From: Actinomadura pelletieri DSM 43383
GTDB lineage: Bacteria > Actinomycetota > Actinomycetes > Streptosporangiales > Streptosporangiaceae
Assembly (NCBI RefSeq): GCF_003634705.1
Contig: NZ_RBWU01000007.1
Location: 1-64,000, forward strand
Direction of reading: 5' to 3'
DNA: 64,000 nucleotides
Positions within the stretch are counted from its first letter, which is position 1. Every line of letters starts with the position of its first letter. Shown here in pieces: positions 8,804 to 16,841 of this stretch. The translations under genes were made by a program, and so were the position numbers. Below the pieces are notes generated by a model. The model was given only the letters and a program-made list of their open reading frames with translations, searched no databases and was not told where the DNA came from.

Positions 8804-10015
8804 ATGCAGGTCAACCAGTCGGGCAAGCTCACCAGTGTCTGTTACGACATCCGCGGTCCGGTCCTCAAGCGCGCCAAGCAGTTGGAGGCCGAGGGCAACA
8901 ACATCCTCAAACTGCACATCGGCAACCCGGCCCCGTTCGGCTTCGAGGCCCCGCCCGAGCTCCTCCAGGACATGATCCGCAACCTGCCGGAGGCGCACGG
9001 CTACAGCGACTCCAAGGGAATCCTGCCCGCCCGCCGCGCCATCGTGCAGCGCATGGAGGACGACGGCGTCACCGGCGTCGACGTCGAGGACGTCTACCTC
9101 GGCAACGGCGTCTCCGAACTGATCGTCATGACCTTGCAGGCGCTGCTGAACGACGGCGACGAGGTGCTGATCCCGGCACCCGACTACCCGCTGTGGACGG
9201 CCGCGGTGTCGCTGTGCGGGGGGACGCCCGTCCACTACCTGTGCGACGAGTCCGCCGACTGGGCGCCCGGCCTCGACGACATCGAGGCGAAGATCGGCGA
9301 CCGGACGCGGGCGCTGGTGCTGATCAACCCGAACAACCCGACCGGCGCCGTCTACCCGCGCGAGGTGCTGACCGGCATCGTCGAACTCGCCCGCCGCCAC
9401 AACCTGATCATCTTCGCGGACGAGATCTACGACCGGATCCTCTACGACGACGCCGAGCACATCCCCATCGCGTCGCTGGCCCCCGACCTGCTGTGCCTGA
9501 CGTTCGGCGGGCTGTCGAAGAACTACCGCGTCGCCGGGTTCCGCGCCGGATGGGTCGCGCTGTCCGGGCCGAAGGAGCACGCCGAGTCCTACATCGAGGG
9601 CCTCGACATCCTCGCGAACATGCGGCTCTGCCCGAACGTCCCCGGTCAGCACGCCATCCAGGCGGCGCTCGGCGGCTACCAGAGCATCGACGACCTCGTC
9701 CTGCCGACCGGGCGGCTCGGAGAGCAACGCGACCGCGCCTGGAAGCTGCTGAACGACCTGCCGGGCGTGACGTGCGTCCGTCCCATGGGAGCGCTGTACG
9801 TGTTCCCGCGCCTCGACCCCGAGATGTACCCGATCGAGGACGACATGCGGTTCGCCCTCGACCTGCTGGAACAGCAGAAACTCCTCGTCGTGCAGGGGAC
9901 CGGGTTCAACTGGCCGGCCACCGACCACTTCCGTGTCGTCACGCTCCAGTACGCCGACGACCTCGAAGACGCCATCGGCCGCATCGGAGATTTCCTCCGC
10001 ACCTACCGCCGATGA
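8804..10015 (+). CDS. Pyridoxal-phosphate aminotransferase, AlaT-like
   Basis: A 403-residue class I/II aminotransferase. The N-terminus (CYDIRGPVLKRA, ILKLHIGNPAPFGFEAP) is the hallmark of the AlaA/AlaT glutamate-pyruvate aminotransferase group. The PLP-binding lysine lies in GGLSKNYRVAGFR (near residue 240), with NPNNPTGAVY and the aspartate of FADEIYDR upstream and the substrate-binding region at the C-terminus. ATG 8804 fits the usual family start; ATG 8792, four codons upstream, is an alternative. The likely reaction is pyruvate + glutamate to alanine + 2-oxoglutarate. It converges on the helicase gene across a repeat array. Confidence 0.92.
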   Translation: MQVNQSGKLTSVCYDIRGPVLKRAKQLEAEGNNILKLHIGNPAPFGFEAPPELLQDMIRNLPEAHGYSDSKGILPARRAIVQRMEDDGVTGVDVEDVYLGNGVSELIVMTLQALLNDGDEVLIPAPDYPLWTAAVSLCGGTPVHYLCDESADWAPGLDDIEAKIGDRTRALVLINPNNPTGAVYPREVLTGIVELARRHNLIIFADEIYDRILYDDAEHIPIASLAPDLLCLTFGGLSKNYRVAGFRAGWVALSGPKEHAESYIEGLDILANMRLCPNVPGQHAIQAALGGYQSIDDLVLPTGRLGEQRDRAWKLLNDLPGVTCVRPMGALYVFPRLDPEMYPIEDDMRFALDLLEQQKLLVVQGTGFNWPATDHFRVVTLQYADDLEDAIGRIGDFLRTYRR

Positions 10016-10044
10016 CCAACACACTTCAGGGCCTCTTTCAAGTG

Positions 10045-10719
10045 CCCTCAGCCCGGCCCGCGAACGCGTGACCCGCCCGGCACAGCGACGCCGAAGGCAA
10101 GCGAAACCTGGCGGATCGCGAATCGATGCGCGTTCGCCCAGCCCCGGTCATGTGGCGAGCCGTCAGGCGAGCGGAGTGGGCTGGTCCTGTAGTGAACACA
10201 GTGGCCTCGGCCTCGCGCGCGAACGCGTGACCCGCCCGGTGCAGCGACGCCGAAGGCGGGCGGAGCCGGGCGGTTCGCGAAGCGATGTCGCGTTCGCCTC
10301 AGGTCCGGTCATGTGGCGAGCCGTCAGGCGAGCGGAGTGGGCTGGTCCTGTAGTGAACACAGTGGCCTCGGCCTCGCGCGCGAACGCGTGACCCGCCCGG
10401 TGCAGCGACGCCGAAGGCGGGCGGAGCCGGGCGGTTCGCGAAGCGATGTCGCGTTCGCCTCAGGTCCGGTCATGTGGCGAGCCGTCAGGCGAGCGGAGTG
10501 GGCTGGTCCTGTAGTGAACACAGTGGCCTCGGCCTCGCGCGCGAACGCGTGACCCGCCCGGTGCAGCGACGCCGAAGGCGGGCGGAGCCGGGCGGTTCGC
10601 GAAGCGATGTCGCGTTCGCCTCAGGTCCGGTCATGTGGCGAGCCGCTAGGCGAGCGGAGTGGGCCGGTCCTGCAATCAACACAGCGAGCCGCTAGGCGAG
10701 CGGAGTGGGCCGGTCCTGT
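10045..10719. repeat. 161-bp tandem repeat array between convergent genes
   Basis: Three nearly identical 161-bp units start at 10192, 10353 and 10514. A worn copy at about 10045-10191 precedes them, and a short partial copy at about 10684-10719 follows. Each unit runs from GTGAACACAGTGGCCTC through CGCGAACGCGTGACCCGCC and TCATGTGGCGAGCCG to GAGCGGAGTGGGCTGGTCCTG. The last segment is shared with the final codons and stop of the helicase gene, so the array appears built from that gene's tail. The period is not a multiple of three, so repeated open frames inside it are not a protein repeat. The array fills the whole 10016-10691 gap. Confidence 0.93.
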
Positions 10720-12815
10720 GAAGATACAGCGTCGAGGCGGCGGAGCGCGCCGCGGACCACGTCCGGGTCGGTCGTGGCCCAGAACGGCGGCAGCGTGCTC
10801 TTGAGGAAGCCGCCGTACCGTGCCGTGGCGAGCCGCGGGTCGAGGACGGCGACGACGCCCCGGTCGTCCATGGACCGCAGCAGCCGGCCCGCGCCCTGCG
10901 CGAGCAGCAGCGCGGCGTGCGTCGCGGCGACCGCCATGAAGCCGTTCCCGCCGCGCGCAGCGATCGCTCGCGACCGCGCGGACGACACCGGGTCGTCGGG
11001 ACGCGGGAACGGGATGCGGTCCATGATGACGAGTTGCAGGGACGGCCCGGGGACGTCCACTCCCTGCCACAGCGACAGGGTGCCGAACAGGCACGTGCGC
11101 TCGTCCTCGGCGAACTGTTTGACCAGCAGGGACGTGGAGTCGTCGCCCTGGCACAGCAGCGGATGGGACAGGTGGTCCTTGAGTTCGTCGGCGGCCTGCC
11201 GGGCCGCCCGCATCGACGAGAACAGGCCGAGGGTGCGGCCGCCCGCCGCCTCGATCAGCTCGGTGATCTCCGTCAGGTACGCGTCGGCGAGGCCGTCGCG
11301 TCCCGGTTGCGGCAGATGCCGCGCGACGTACAAGATGCCCGCCTTCGGGTGGTCGAACGGTGACCCCACGTCCAGCCCCGACCAGACGACCTTGGTCTCT
11401 TCGCCCTTCTCCGTCGCGGTTCGCGCCAGGCCCTCGGCCGCCGCCTTCGCGTCCCCGGAGGCGCTCTCGTCCAGCGGCGGCAGGCCCCACTGCCGGGCGA
11501 GCGGCTCGAACGATCCGCCGAGCGTCAGCGTCGCCGACGTCAGGACCGCGGTGCGCTGCTCGAACAGCGTCGTCCGCAGCAGCCCGCCGACCCCGATCGG
11601 CGCGACGTGCAGCGCCGGTGGACGCTTGGGCCGCCCGTCCTGGACGAACGGCTTCTCCAACCACACCACGTCGAATCGTTCGGCCATCGCCGGTTGGAAC
11701 GCCTCCAACGTCCGCACGGCCGTGTCGTGCAGCTCCTCCAGCGACGACCGGGCCGCCTTCCGTGCCGCCATGTCCCCCGGGTCCGCGTCCTTCTTCTCCG
11801 GCCCGAGCGCCGTGACGCACGCGTGCGCCGCGTCCCGGACGGCCGCGAGAGTGTTGCCCAGAGCGGGGGACAGGACGTCCATGCGAGCGGCGGGCAGATC
11901 CTCCAACAACAGCCCGAGACCTTCCGCGGCCTCCTTCAACCGGTCGGCGGTGGCCTCCTCGATGAGCCGCCCGCACCGGCGGGCCGCCATCTCGACGGCG
12001 GCCGCGCTCAGATCACCGGTAGCGACCGACGTGACCCGGTCGACGAGCTCGTGCGCCTCGTCCACGATCACCACGTCGTGGTCCGGGAGTACCTGGAACT
12101 CCTCCAACGCGTCGATCGCGAGCAGCGCGTGGTTGGTGACCACGATGTGCGCGTCACCCGCCTCCGCCCGAGCCAGTTCGGAGAAGCACACGGTGCCGTG
12201 CGGGCAGCGCTGCGCGCCCAGACACTCCCTGGCGGTGACGGCGACCTGCCGCCATGCCTGCTCGCTCACCCCCGGCACCAGCTCGTCACGGTCGCCCGTC
12301 TTGGTCTCCTCGGCCCACTCGTTCAGCCGCTTCACCTGCCGTCCGAGCGTGGACAACTGCTGCGGATCGAACAGGCTCGGCCCTTCGTCCTCCTCCGGCA
12401 CACCGGTCTGCACCCGGTGCAGGCACAGATAGTTGCGGCGGCCCTTGAGGATCGCGAACTTCAGCTCCGTCCCGAGCAGCGGCCCGAGCGCCTCCGCGAG
12501 CCGCGGCAGATCACGGTCGACGAGCTGACGCTGCAACGCGATCGTCGCCGTCGAGACGACGACCGTCGTCTGCTTCTCCACCGCGTGCCGGATCGCCGGG
12601 ACGAGATACGCCAGCGACTTGCCGGTGCCGGTCCCGGCCTGCGCGGCGACATGTTCCCCGGACGTGATCGCCTTCTCCACCGCCCGCGCCATCGTCACCT
12701 GCCCGGGACGCTCGGCCCCGCCGATCGCGGACACGGCCGCGCTGAGCAGCGTCGCCATGTCGGGAATCCGGGTATCGCTGTCGCTCAACAGATCAGGGGC
12801 GGGCACGTCGCACAA
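10692..12815 (-). CDS. dinG: DinG-family ATP-dependent DNA helicase
   Basis: A 707-residue superfamily 2 helicase of the XPD/DinG iron-sulfur class. Walker A is AGTGTGKS (60-67) and the DEAH box is VIVDEAHEL (about 250). Between them, cysteines in YLCLHR and CLGAQRCPHGTVC (about 131-205) are placed like the 4Fe-4S cluster ligands of the family. The C-terminal helicase half has LFGTLSLWQGVDVPG and QGAGRLLR. The expected role is 5'-3' unwinding of forked or damaged DNA. GTG/ATG at 12815 is used; ATG near 12758 is an alternative. The last eight codons and stop lie inside the repeated tail segment, so the C-terminus may be variable. Confidence 0.93.
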   Translation of the reverse strand: MCDVPAPDLLSDSDTRIPDMATLLSAAVSAIGGAERPGQVTMARAVEKAITSGEHVAAQAGTGTGKSLAYLVPAIRHAVEKQTTVVVSTATIALQRQLVDRDLPRLAEALGPLLGTELKFAILKGRRNYLCLHRVQTGVPEEDEGPSLFDPQQLSTLGRQVKRLNEWAEETKTGDRDELVPGVSEQAWRQVAVTARECLGAQRCPHGTVCFSELARAEAGDAHIVVTNHALLAIDALEEFQVLPDHDVVIVDEAHELVDRVTSVATGDLSAAAVEMAARRCGRLIEEATADRLKEAAEGLGLLLEDLPAARMDVLSPALGNTLAAVRDAAHACVTALGPEKKDADPGDMAARKAARSSLEELHDTAVRTLEAFQPAMAERFDVVWLEKPFVQDGRPKRPPALHVAPIGVGGLLRTTLFEQRTAVLTSATLTLGGSFEPLARQWGLPPLDESASGDAKAAAEGLARTATEKGEETKVVWSGLDVGSPFDHPKAGILYVARHLPQPGRDGLADAYLTEITELIEAAGGRTLGLFSSMRAARQAADELKDHLSHPLLCQGDDSTSLLVKQFAEDERTCLFGTLSLWQGVDVPGPSLQLVIMDRIPFPRPDDPVSSARSRAIAARGGNGFMAVAATHAALLLAQGAGRLLRSMDDRGVVAVLDPRLATARYGGFLKSTLPPFWATTDPDVVRGALRRLDAVSSQDRPTPLA

Positions 12816-12892
12816 CGCTACAGCCCGCGACGGACACCCGCGTCCCGCGCGGAGTTATCCACAATCCGCAAGCTGGTGTTCGACCAGGGTGC

Positions 12893-13894
12893 GTGACTGA
12901 GAGTGTCGAAGACATGACTCCCCTGGTGATCCGCACCGCAGAAGACGCCATCGCCGCCGTTCCGTACCTGTTGGGGTTCCATCCGTCCCGCAGCCTCGTC
13001 GTGATCGGTTTCGACAACCCCGTCCACGGCACCTGCGCCATCCGGCTCGACCTGCCCGCGTCCGACGCCGCCGACCGGGTCGCGGCGCTCCTCGCCGGCA
13101 ACGGGTTCCGGCGTTCGCTGCTCCTCGGCTACGGCCCCGACGACGAGGTCCGCGAGTCCGTGGCCGCCCTCAGCCCCGCCCTCGCCTCCGCGGACGTGCC
13201 CGCCGCCGAGGCCGTCCGCGTAGCCGACGGCCGCTGGTGGTCCCTGACCTGCGACGACGCCTGTTGCCCCGCCGAAGGCGTCCCCTACGACAGCTCCGCC
13301 ACCGTCGTCGCCGCCCAGGCGACCTTCGCGGGCCAGGTGGCCCTCGCCGACCGCGCCGAACTCGTCCGCTCCGTCCAGCCCTTCGACGGCCCCGTCCGCA
13401 CCTCCATGCGCCGCGCCACCGACCGCGCCGAAAGACGCGCCCGCACCCACCCCGACACCACCCACGAGGCCGTCACCTTCATCTCCACCGTCCTCGCCCG
13501 CGCCCACACCGGCACACGCCCGACCGACGACGAAGTCGCCCGACTCGGCATCCTCCTCACCGACCTGCGCCTCCGCGACGAGGCCTGGGTCCGCATCGAC
13601 GAGGAGTCCCCGACAGCCGACATCGCCTTCTGGCGCGACATCGTGCGCCGAGTGGAGGAACCGTACGTCCCGGCCCCGGCCTCCCTTCTCACCTTCGCCG
13701 CCTACGCCGCAGGCGACGGCGGCCTGGCCAACGTGGCCCTGGAACGAGCCCTGGACACCGACCCCACCTACTCCCTGGCCCGCATCCTCCGCGAGGTCAT
13801 CAACGCCGGAATCCCACCCACCAAACTCCGCCTACGCATGACCCCCGACGAACTGGCCACCGCCTACGACACCCACCCCCCAAAAGCATGCTGA
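12893..13894 (+). CDS. DUF4192 domain-containing protein
   Basis: A 333-residue actinobacterial protein starting with GTG. The first 35 residues contain AIAAVPYLLGFHPSRS followed by LVVIGF, the hallmark of DUF4192, and the downstream part covers the whole domain (WWSL, DDACCPAEG, then a helical C-terminal half). No function is established. ATG at 12914 would drop only seven residues. It is divergent from the helicase gene across 77 bp, so the two share a promoter region. The last third and the downstream tail are unusually rich in C and A on the coding strand. Confidence 0.88.
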   Translation: MTESVEDMTPLVIRTAEDAIAAVPYLLGFHPSRSLVVIGFDNPVHGTCAIRLDLPASDAADRVAALLAGNGFRRSLLLGYGPDDEVRESVAALSPALASADVPAAEAVRVADGRWWSLTCDDACCPAEGVPYDSSATVVAAQATFAGQVALADRAELVRSVQPFDGPVRTSMRRATDRAERRARTHPDTTHEAVTFISTVLARAHTGTRPTDDEVARLGILLTDLRLRDEAWVRIDEESPTADIAFWRDIVRRVEEPYVPAPASLLTFAAYAAGDGGLANVALERALDTDPTYSLARILREVINAGIPPTKLRLRMTPDELATAYDTHPPKAC

Positions 13895-14220
13895 CCCCAC
13901 CACAACACAACCCACCCCCGCCCCCGACAAACTGACCACCACCCCCAACACCCACCCCGAAAGGCGCCCCTTGAACACACCTGAAGACGCCGACGTCAGG
14001 CCAACAACGTCGCTGCGCATGACCGCCGACGAGTGGGCCTCACTCCGACGACCACCACCGAAAGGCGGGCTGCCACAACTTTGATGTGACTCATTGCCGC
14101 TGAGGGGTGCACAAGAGTGGTGAACCGGCTTCGGGCGGGCCGTTCTAGGCGGTTTGGCCTCGGTGCGGGGTGGGTGGCCTGTCGGGAGCTCGGAAGAAGG
14201 GGGAGGAGAGGCGGGGATGA
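13895..14220. other. Convergent intergenic region with a DUF4192-tail-like short frame
   Basis: The first 75 bases are almost free of G and T on the plus strand. A TTG-started frame at 13971-14084, preceded by GAAAGG, encodes 37 residues containing SLRMTADEWASL and then RPPPKGG. This resembles the end of the gene just upstream (RLRMTPDELATAY, then HPPK). It is best read as a decayed duplicate of that gene's 3' end, though a small real gene is possible. The remainder to 14220 has no recognisable feature. Confidence 0.45.
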
Positions 14221-14592
14221 TCAGGGGGATACGGCCTGGCCTGGGGTGCCGGGGTCGAGGCGGCGGCCGGGGTTGCGGGCGTTCCAGTCGCGCATGCGGG
14301 GCGGGTAACCGACGATCTGGACGTCGTATACCGGGAGGCCGAGGTCGCGGGCCACCTTGCCGATGACCTTGGGGGAGCCGACGCGGCGGCGGGTCCATTC
14401 GCCGTCGTGGGCGACGGCGACGGCGGTCGTGTCGGTGGCGAAGGTCTCCGGTTCGACGAAGAACTCGACGCCCCGGCGCGAGCGGGCGAAGTCGATCAGT
14501 GCCTCGATGTCGGAATCGGTCGCCTCGCGGTCGAACCTCGTCACCGTTGATCCGCGGTTCTTGCGGATACCGAATCGGTCCCGGAACCTCAT
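14221..14592 (-). CDS. Hypothetical protein, basic, actinobacterial
   Basis: I do not recognise a named domain. The chosen ATG at 14592 gives 123 residues starting MRFRDRFGIRKN. The frame extends further upstream, but the upstream 31 residues are low-complexity and a GGGCGG stretch precedes this ATG. The protein is soluble, with a strand-helix pattern (EALIDFARSRRGVEFFVEPE, then DTTAVAVAHDGEWTRRRVG and VYDVQIVGYPPRMRDWN). The ordered, Arg-rich C-terminus ends in Pro. It is divergent from the polysaccharide deacetylase and convergent with the DUF4192 gene. It is a real gene by codon usage; no function is assigned. Confidence 0.65.
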   Translation of the reverse strand: MRFRDRFGIRKNRGSTVTRFDREATDSDIEALIDFARSRRGVEFFVEPETFATDTTAVAVAHDGEWTRRRVGSPKVIGKVARDLGLPVYDVQIVGYPPRMRDWNARNPGRRLDPGTPGQAVSP

Positions 14593-14760
14593 TGCCCGCC
14601 CTGTCGTCCTGTGCCCCGGACCGGTTCCGGGGTCGGTCGTGGTGTAGACGATAACGACGGTCCGGCGTTCCCGGGTTCCCGACACAGGTGCGGCGTCCCC
14701 GGCGGCGCGGGGCCCGAGCCCTAGACTGGCCGCTCAGGGGGATCAGCAGCGGGGGTGTTG

Positions 14761-15564
14761 ATGGACGGGCCGAATCTGGTCCGGAGGGGGGCCGCCGCGG
14801 TGCTCGCGGCCGCGATCTGCGGTTGGCTGAGCACGCTGGGTCAGACCCCCGCACCGGTCGAGCTCCTCGCCGCGACGCGGGGTGAGGAGCCTCCGCCGAA
14901 ACCCGCTCCGAAGCCGAAGCCGCCGCCCCCGGACTGCGCTCGTGCGAAGTGCGTGGCGTTGACGTTCGATGACGGTCCGGCGGAGAGCACGAGTGAGCTG
15001 CTGGACATCCTCGCCGCCCGCAAAGTGAAAGCGACGTTCTTCCTCATCGGGGAGAACGTCGCCAAACACCCGGACCTGGTGCGGCGTGAGCATGCGGCCG
15101 GGCACGAACTCGCCGACCACAGCTACACGCACGCCGACCTCGGGGCCGCGTCCAAGGAGGACGTGCTCTCGGAACTGACGAGGACACAGGACGCGATCCG
15201 GCAGGCGTCCGGGGTGACGCCCGTGCTGCTGCGTCCGCCGTACGGGTCGACGTCCGACCGGCTGGCCGGGATCACGCGGCGGATGGGCCTGGCGCAGGTG
15301 ATGTGGTCGGTGGACCCGCTGGACTGGAACCATCGCGACTCCGAGTACGTCGAGCGCCGGGTGCTGAAGGCGGTGAAGCCGGGTGACATCGTGCTGTTGC
15401 ACGACATCCACCGCACCACGGTGCGAGCCGTCCCGAAGATCATCGACCGGCTGGCGGCCGAGGGGTATGTGTTCGTGACCGTGACGGAGCTGTTCGGCGA
15501 GCGCCTCAAGCCCGGGGAGGAGTACGTCCGGCGGAACTCAGGGGAGCCTCAGGGTCTTCCCTGA
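14761..15564 (+). CDS. Polysaccharide deacetylase (NodB/CE4 family), exported
   Basis: A 267-residue carbohydrate esterase. An N-terminal hydrophobic segment (about 8-25) acts as signal or anchor. A Pro/Lys-rich spacer follows (PPPKPAPKPKPPPP). The catalytic domain has all five CE4 motifs: TFDDGP, the His pair in HSYTH, RPPYG, the WSVDPLDW region and the final LLHDIH. The metal triad Asp-His-His and catalytic base are therefore intact. It probably N-deacetylates peptidoglycan or chitin-like polymers outside the membrane. GTG 14755 is a possible start two codons earlier. It is probably not in an operon. Confidence 0.9.
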   Translation: MDGPNLVRRGAAAVLAAAICGWLSTLGQTPAPVELLAATRGEEPPPKPAPKPKPPPPDCARAKCVALTFDDGPAESTSELLDILAARKVKATFFLIGENVAKHPDLVRREHAAGHELADHSYTHADLGAASKEDVLSELTRTQDAIRQASGVTPVLLRPPYGSTSDRLAGITRRMGLAQVMWSVDPLDWNHRDSEYVERRVLKAVKPGDIVLLHDIHRTTVRAVPKIIDRLAAEGYVFVTVTELFGERLKPGEEYVRRNSGEPQGLP

Positions 15565-15600
15565 TGGTCGGGCGCGACGGCGGCGCCGAGGATGGAAAGC

Positions 15601-16137
15601 ATGAAGAGCAGTTACGCGGTGGGGGATCTGAGAGTTTCGGACGCCGAACGGAACGGAGTCGTCGAACGCCTTCAGGACGCGTACGCCGAGGGCATGCTGG
15701 AGCACGACGAGTTCGACATGCGCGTGCAACTCGCGATGACGGCCAAGACGCGCAGTGACCTGGCCGCCATCACCGGAGATCTGGCTCCCGCGCCTCGGTT
15801 CGGGGCGGTCGACGAGGCGCCGACGGGTGAGGACCGGATGCTCGCGGCGGCGGCGCACGCCGTAGCGGTCCCGACCCTGTTCGTCGGGCCGCTGGTGCTG
15901 ATGCTGGTCAGCGGCAAACGGTCGGAGTACGTCCGGCGGCAGGCGGCGGAGGCCGTGAACCTCCATGTGACGCTGCTGCTGATCACGATCGTCACGTTCG
16001 GGGTCGGCGGCCTGCTGTACGCGGTGACATGGATCCTGCCGATCATCGCGGCGATCCACGCCCTGGCAGGCCGCACGTTCCGCTACCCGTGGATCCTGCG
16101 CCTGGTGAAGGACCAAGGCCCCGGCATCAGCGGCTGA
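15601..16137 (+). CDS. DUF1707 and DUF4870 domain membrane protein
   Basis: A 178-residue protein. Residues about 8-60 match DUF1707 (LRVSDAERNGVVERLQDAYAEG, HDEFDMRVQLAMTAKTRSDL AAITGDL). The C-terminal part carries a DUF4870-like pair of spans (AAHAVAVPTLFVGPLVLM, then VNLHVTLLLITIVTFGVGG and AVTWILPIIAAIHALAG). ATG 15601 is preferred to 15592 because GAGG lies at a better distance. Proteins of this layout are common in actinobacteria and have no established role; DUF1707 is thought to sit in the cytoplasm as a short helical domain. Confidence 0.85.
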   Translation: MKSSYAVGDLRVSDAERNGVVERLQDAYAEGMLEHDEFDMRVQLAMTAKTRSDLAAITGDLAPAPRFGAVDEAPTGEDRMLAAAAHAVAVPTLFVGPLVLMLVSGKRSEYVRRQAAEAVNLHVTLLLITIVTFGVGGLLYAVTWILPIIAAIHALAGRTFRYPWILRLVKDQGPGISG

Positions 16138-16841
16138 GGCAGGCGCCTGCGCGGCGTGCCGTATCTCCCGCTGACCCCCCACACGCAGCCCGGCGCTGCG
16201 GCGGTGTCCTCTGGCCCCGTTGGGATGCTTCACGAAGAGACGGCTGTCGCGAGGTCCCTGCAGGTCCGGCCGGCGCGGTCGCATGACCCGGCCTCCATGA
16301 GCACTGCGGGGCTTCCAGCGGTGGAGCGGGTGGCCTTGCGGGGGCGGGTCGCTTTGGTGCTGGTGTAGCTCTGGCGGGTGGTCTCGTGGGCGGGTGTCCG
16401 TGTGTGCGCTTGGGCTTTCGTCGTGGCGTGTTTCGGGCTGGGGCTTGTGGTGGGTGCGTGAGGGCGTGGGGCGTCTTTGGTGTCAGGCCCCTGTGACACT
16501 GTGGGCTTTGGTGGTCGTGTTCGTGGGTGTGATGGTCTTGCCGGGGGTTGATGTTCGTGTGTTGGGCGAGGGAGTCGCGCCATGTGGCACGGTGGGGTTC
16601 TTAGGGGCGGTGTGTTCGGGGGTGGTTGTTGGGAGGGTGGGGGAGGTTGGTTTGTTCGGGTGGGGCATCGGGGAAAGTTGAGCGTGGCCGGCTTCTTGCG
16701 GTCGCGTCGCCTCCTGGAGATGAAACGACACCGATGTATGCGCCTGTGGCCTTATTCCCCTTCCTACCTGTGACTCCCCTAACGTCCGGGTCGTATGGAC
16801 CGTCCATGGGATGATCGATTAACTGTGTCCGGGAGGGGTAG
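16138..16841. other. Non-coding stretch with strong G/T strand skew
   Basis: There are 704 bases without a supported gene. From about 16300 to 16680 the plus strand is overwhelmingly G and T, so the minus strand is C and A. Frames are open on both strands, but the encoded peptides are low-complexity (Thr/Pro/His-rich on the minus strand) with no domain. The last 60 bases before the FAD oxidoreductase gene look like a normal promoter region and end in GGGAGGGG, the ribosome binding site of that gene. Confidence 0.6.

Noticed and set aside
10163..10695. Repeated 65-79-codon frames in the 161-bp array
   Set aside because: They recur only because the DNA is repeated. The period is not a multiple of three, and no family or ribosome binding site supports them.
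16394..16681. A small membrane protein gene in the G/T-rich tract
   Set aside because: The peptide is Val/Gly/Trp-rich by composition only; no ribosome binding site, conserved pattern or codon bias.
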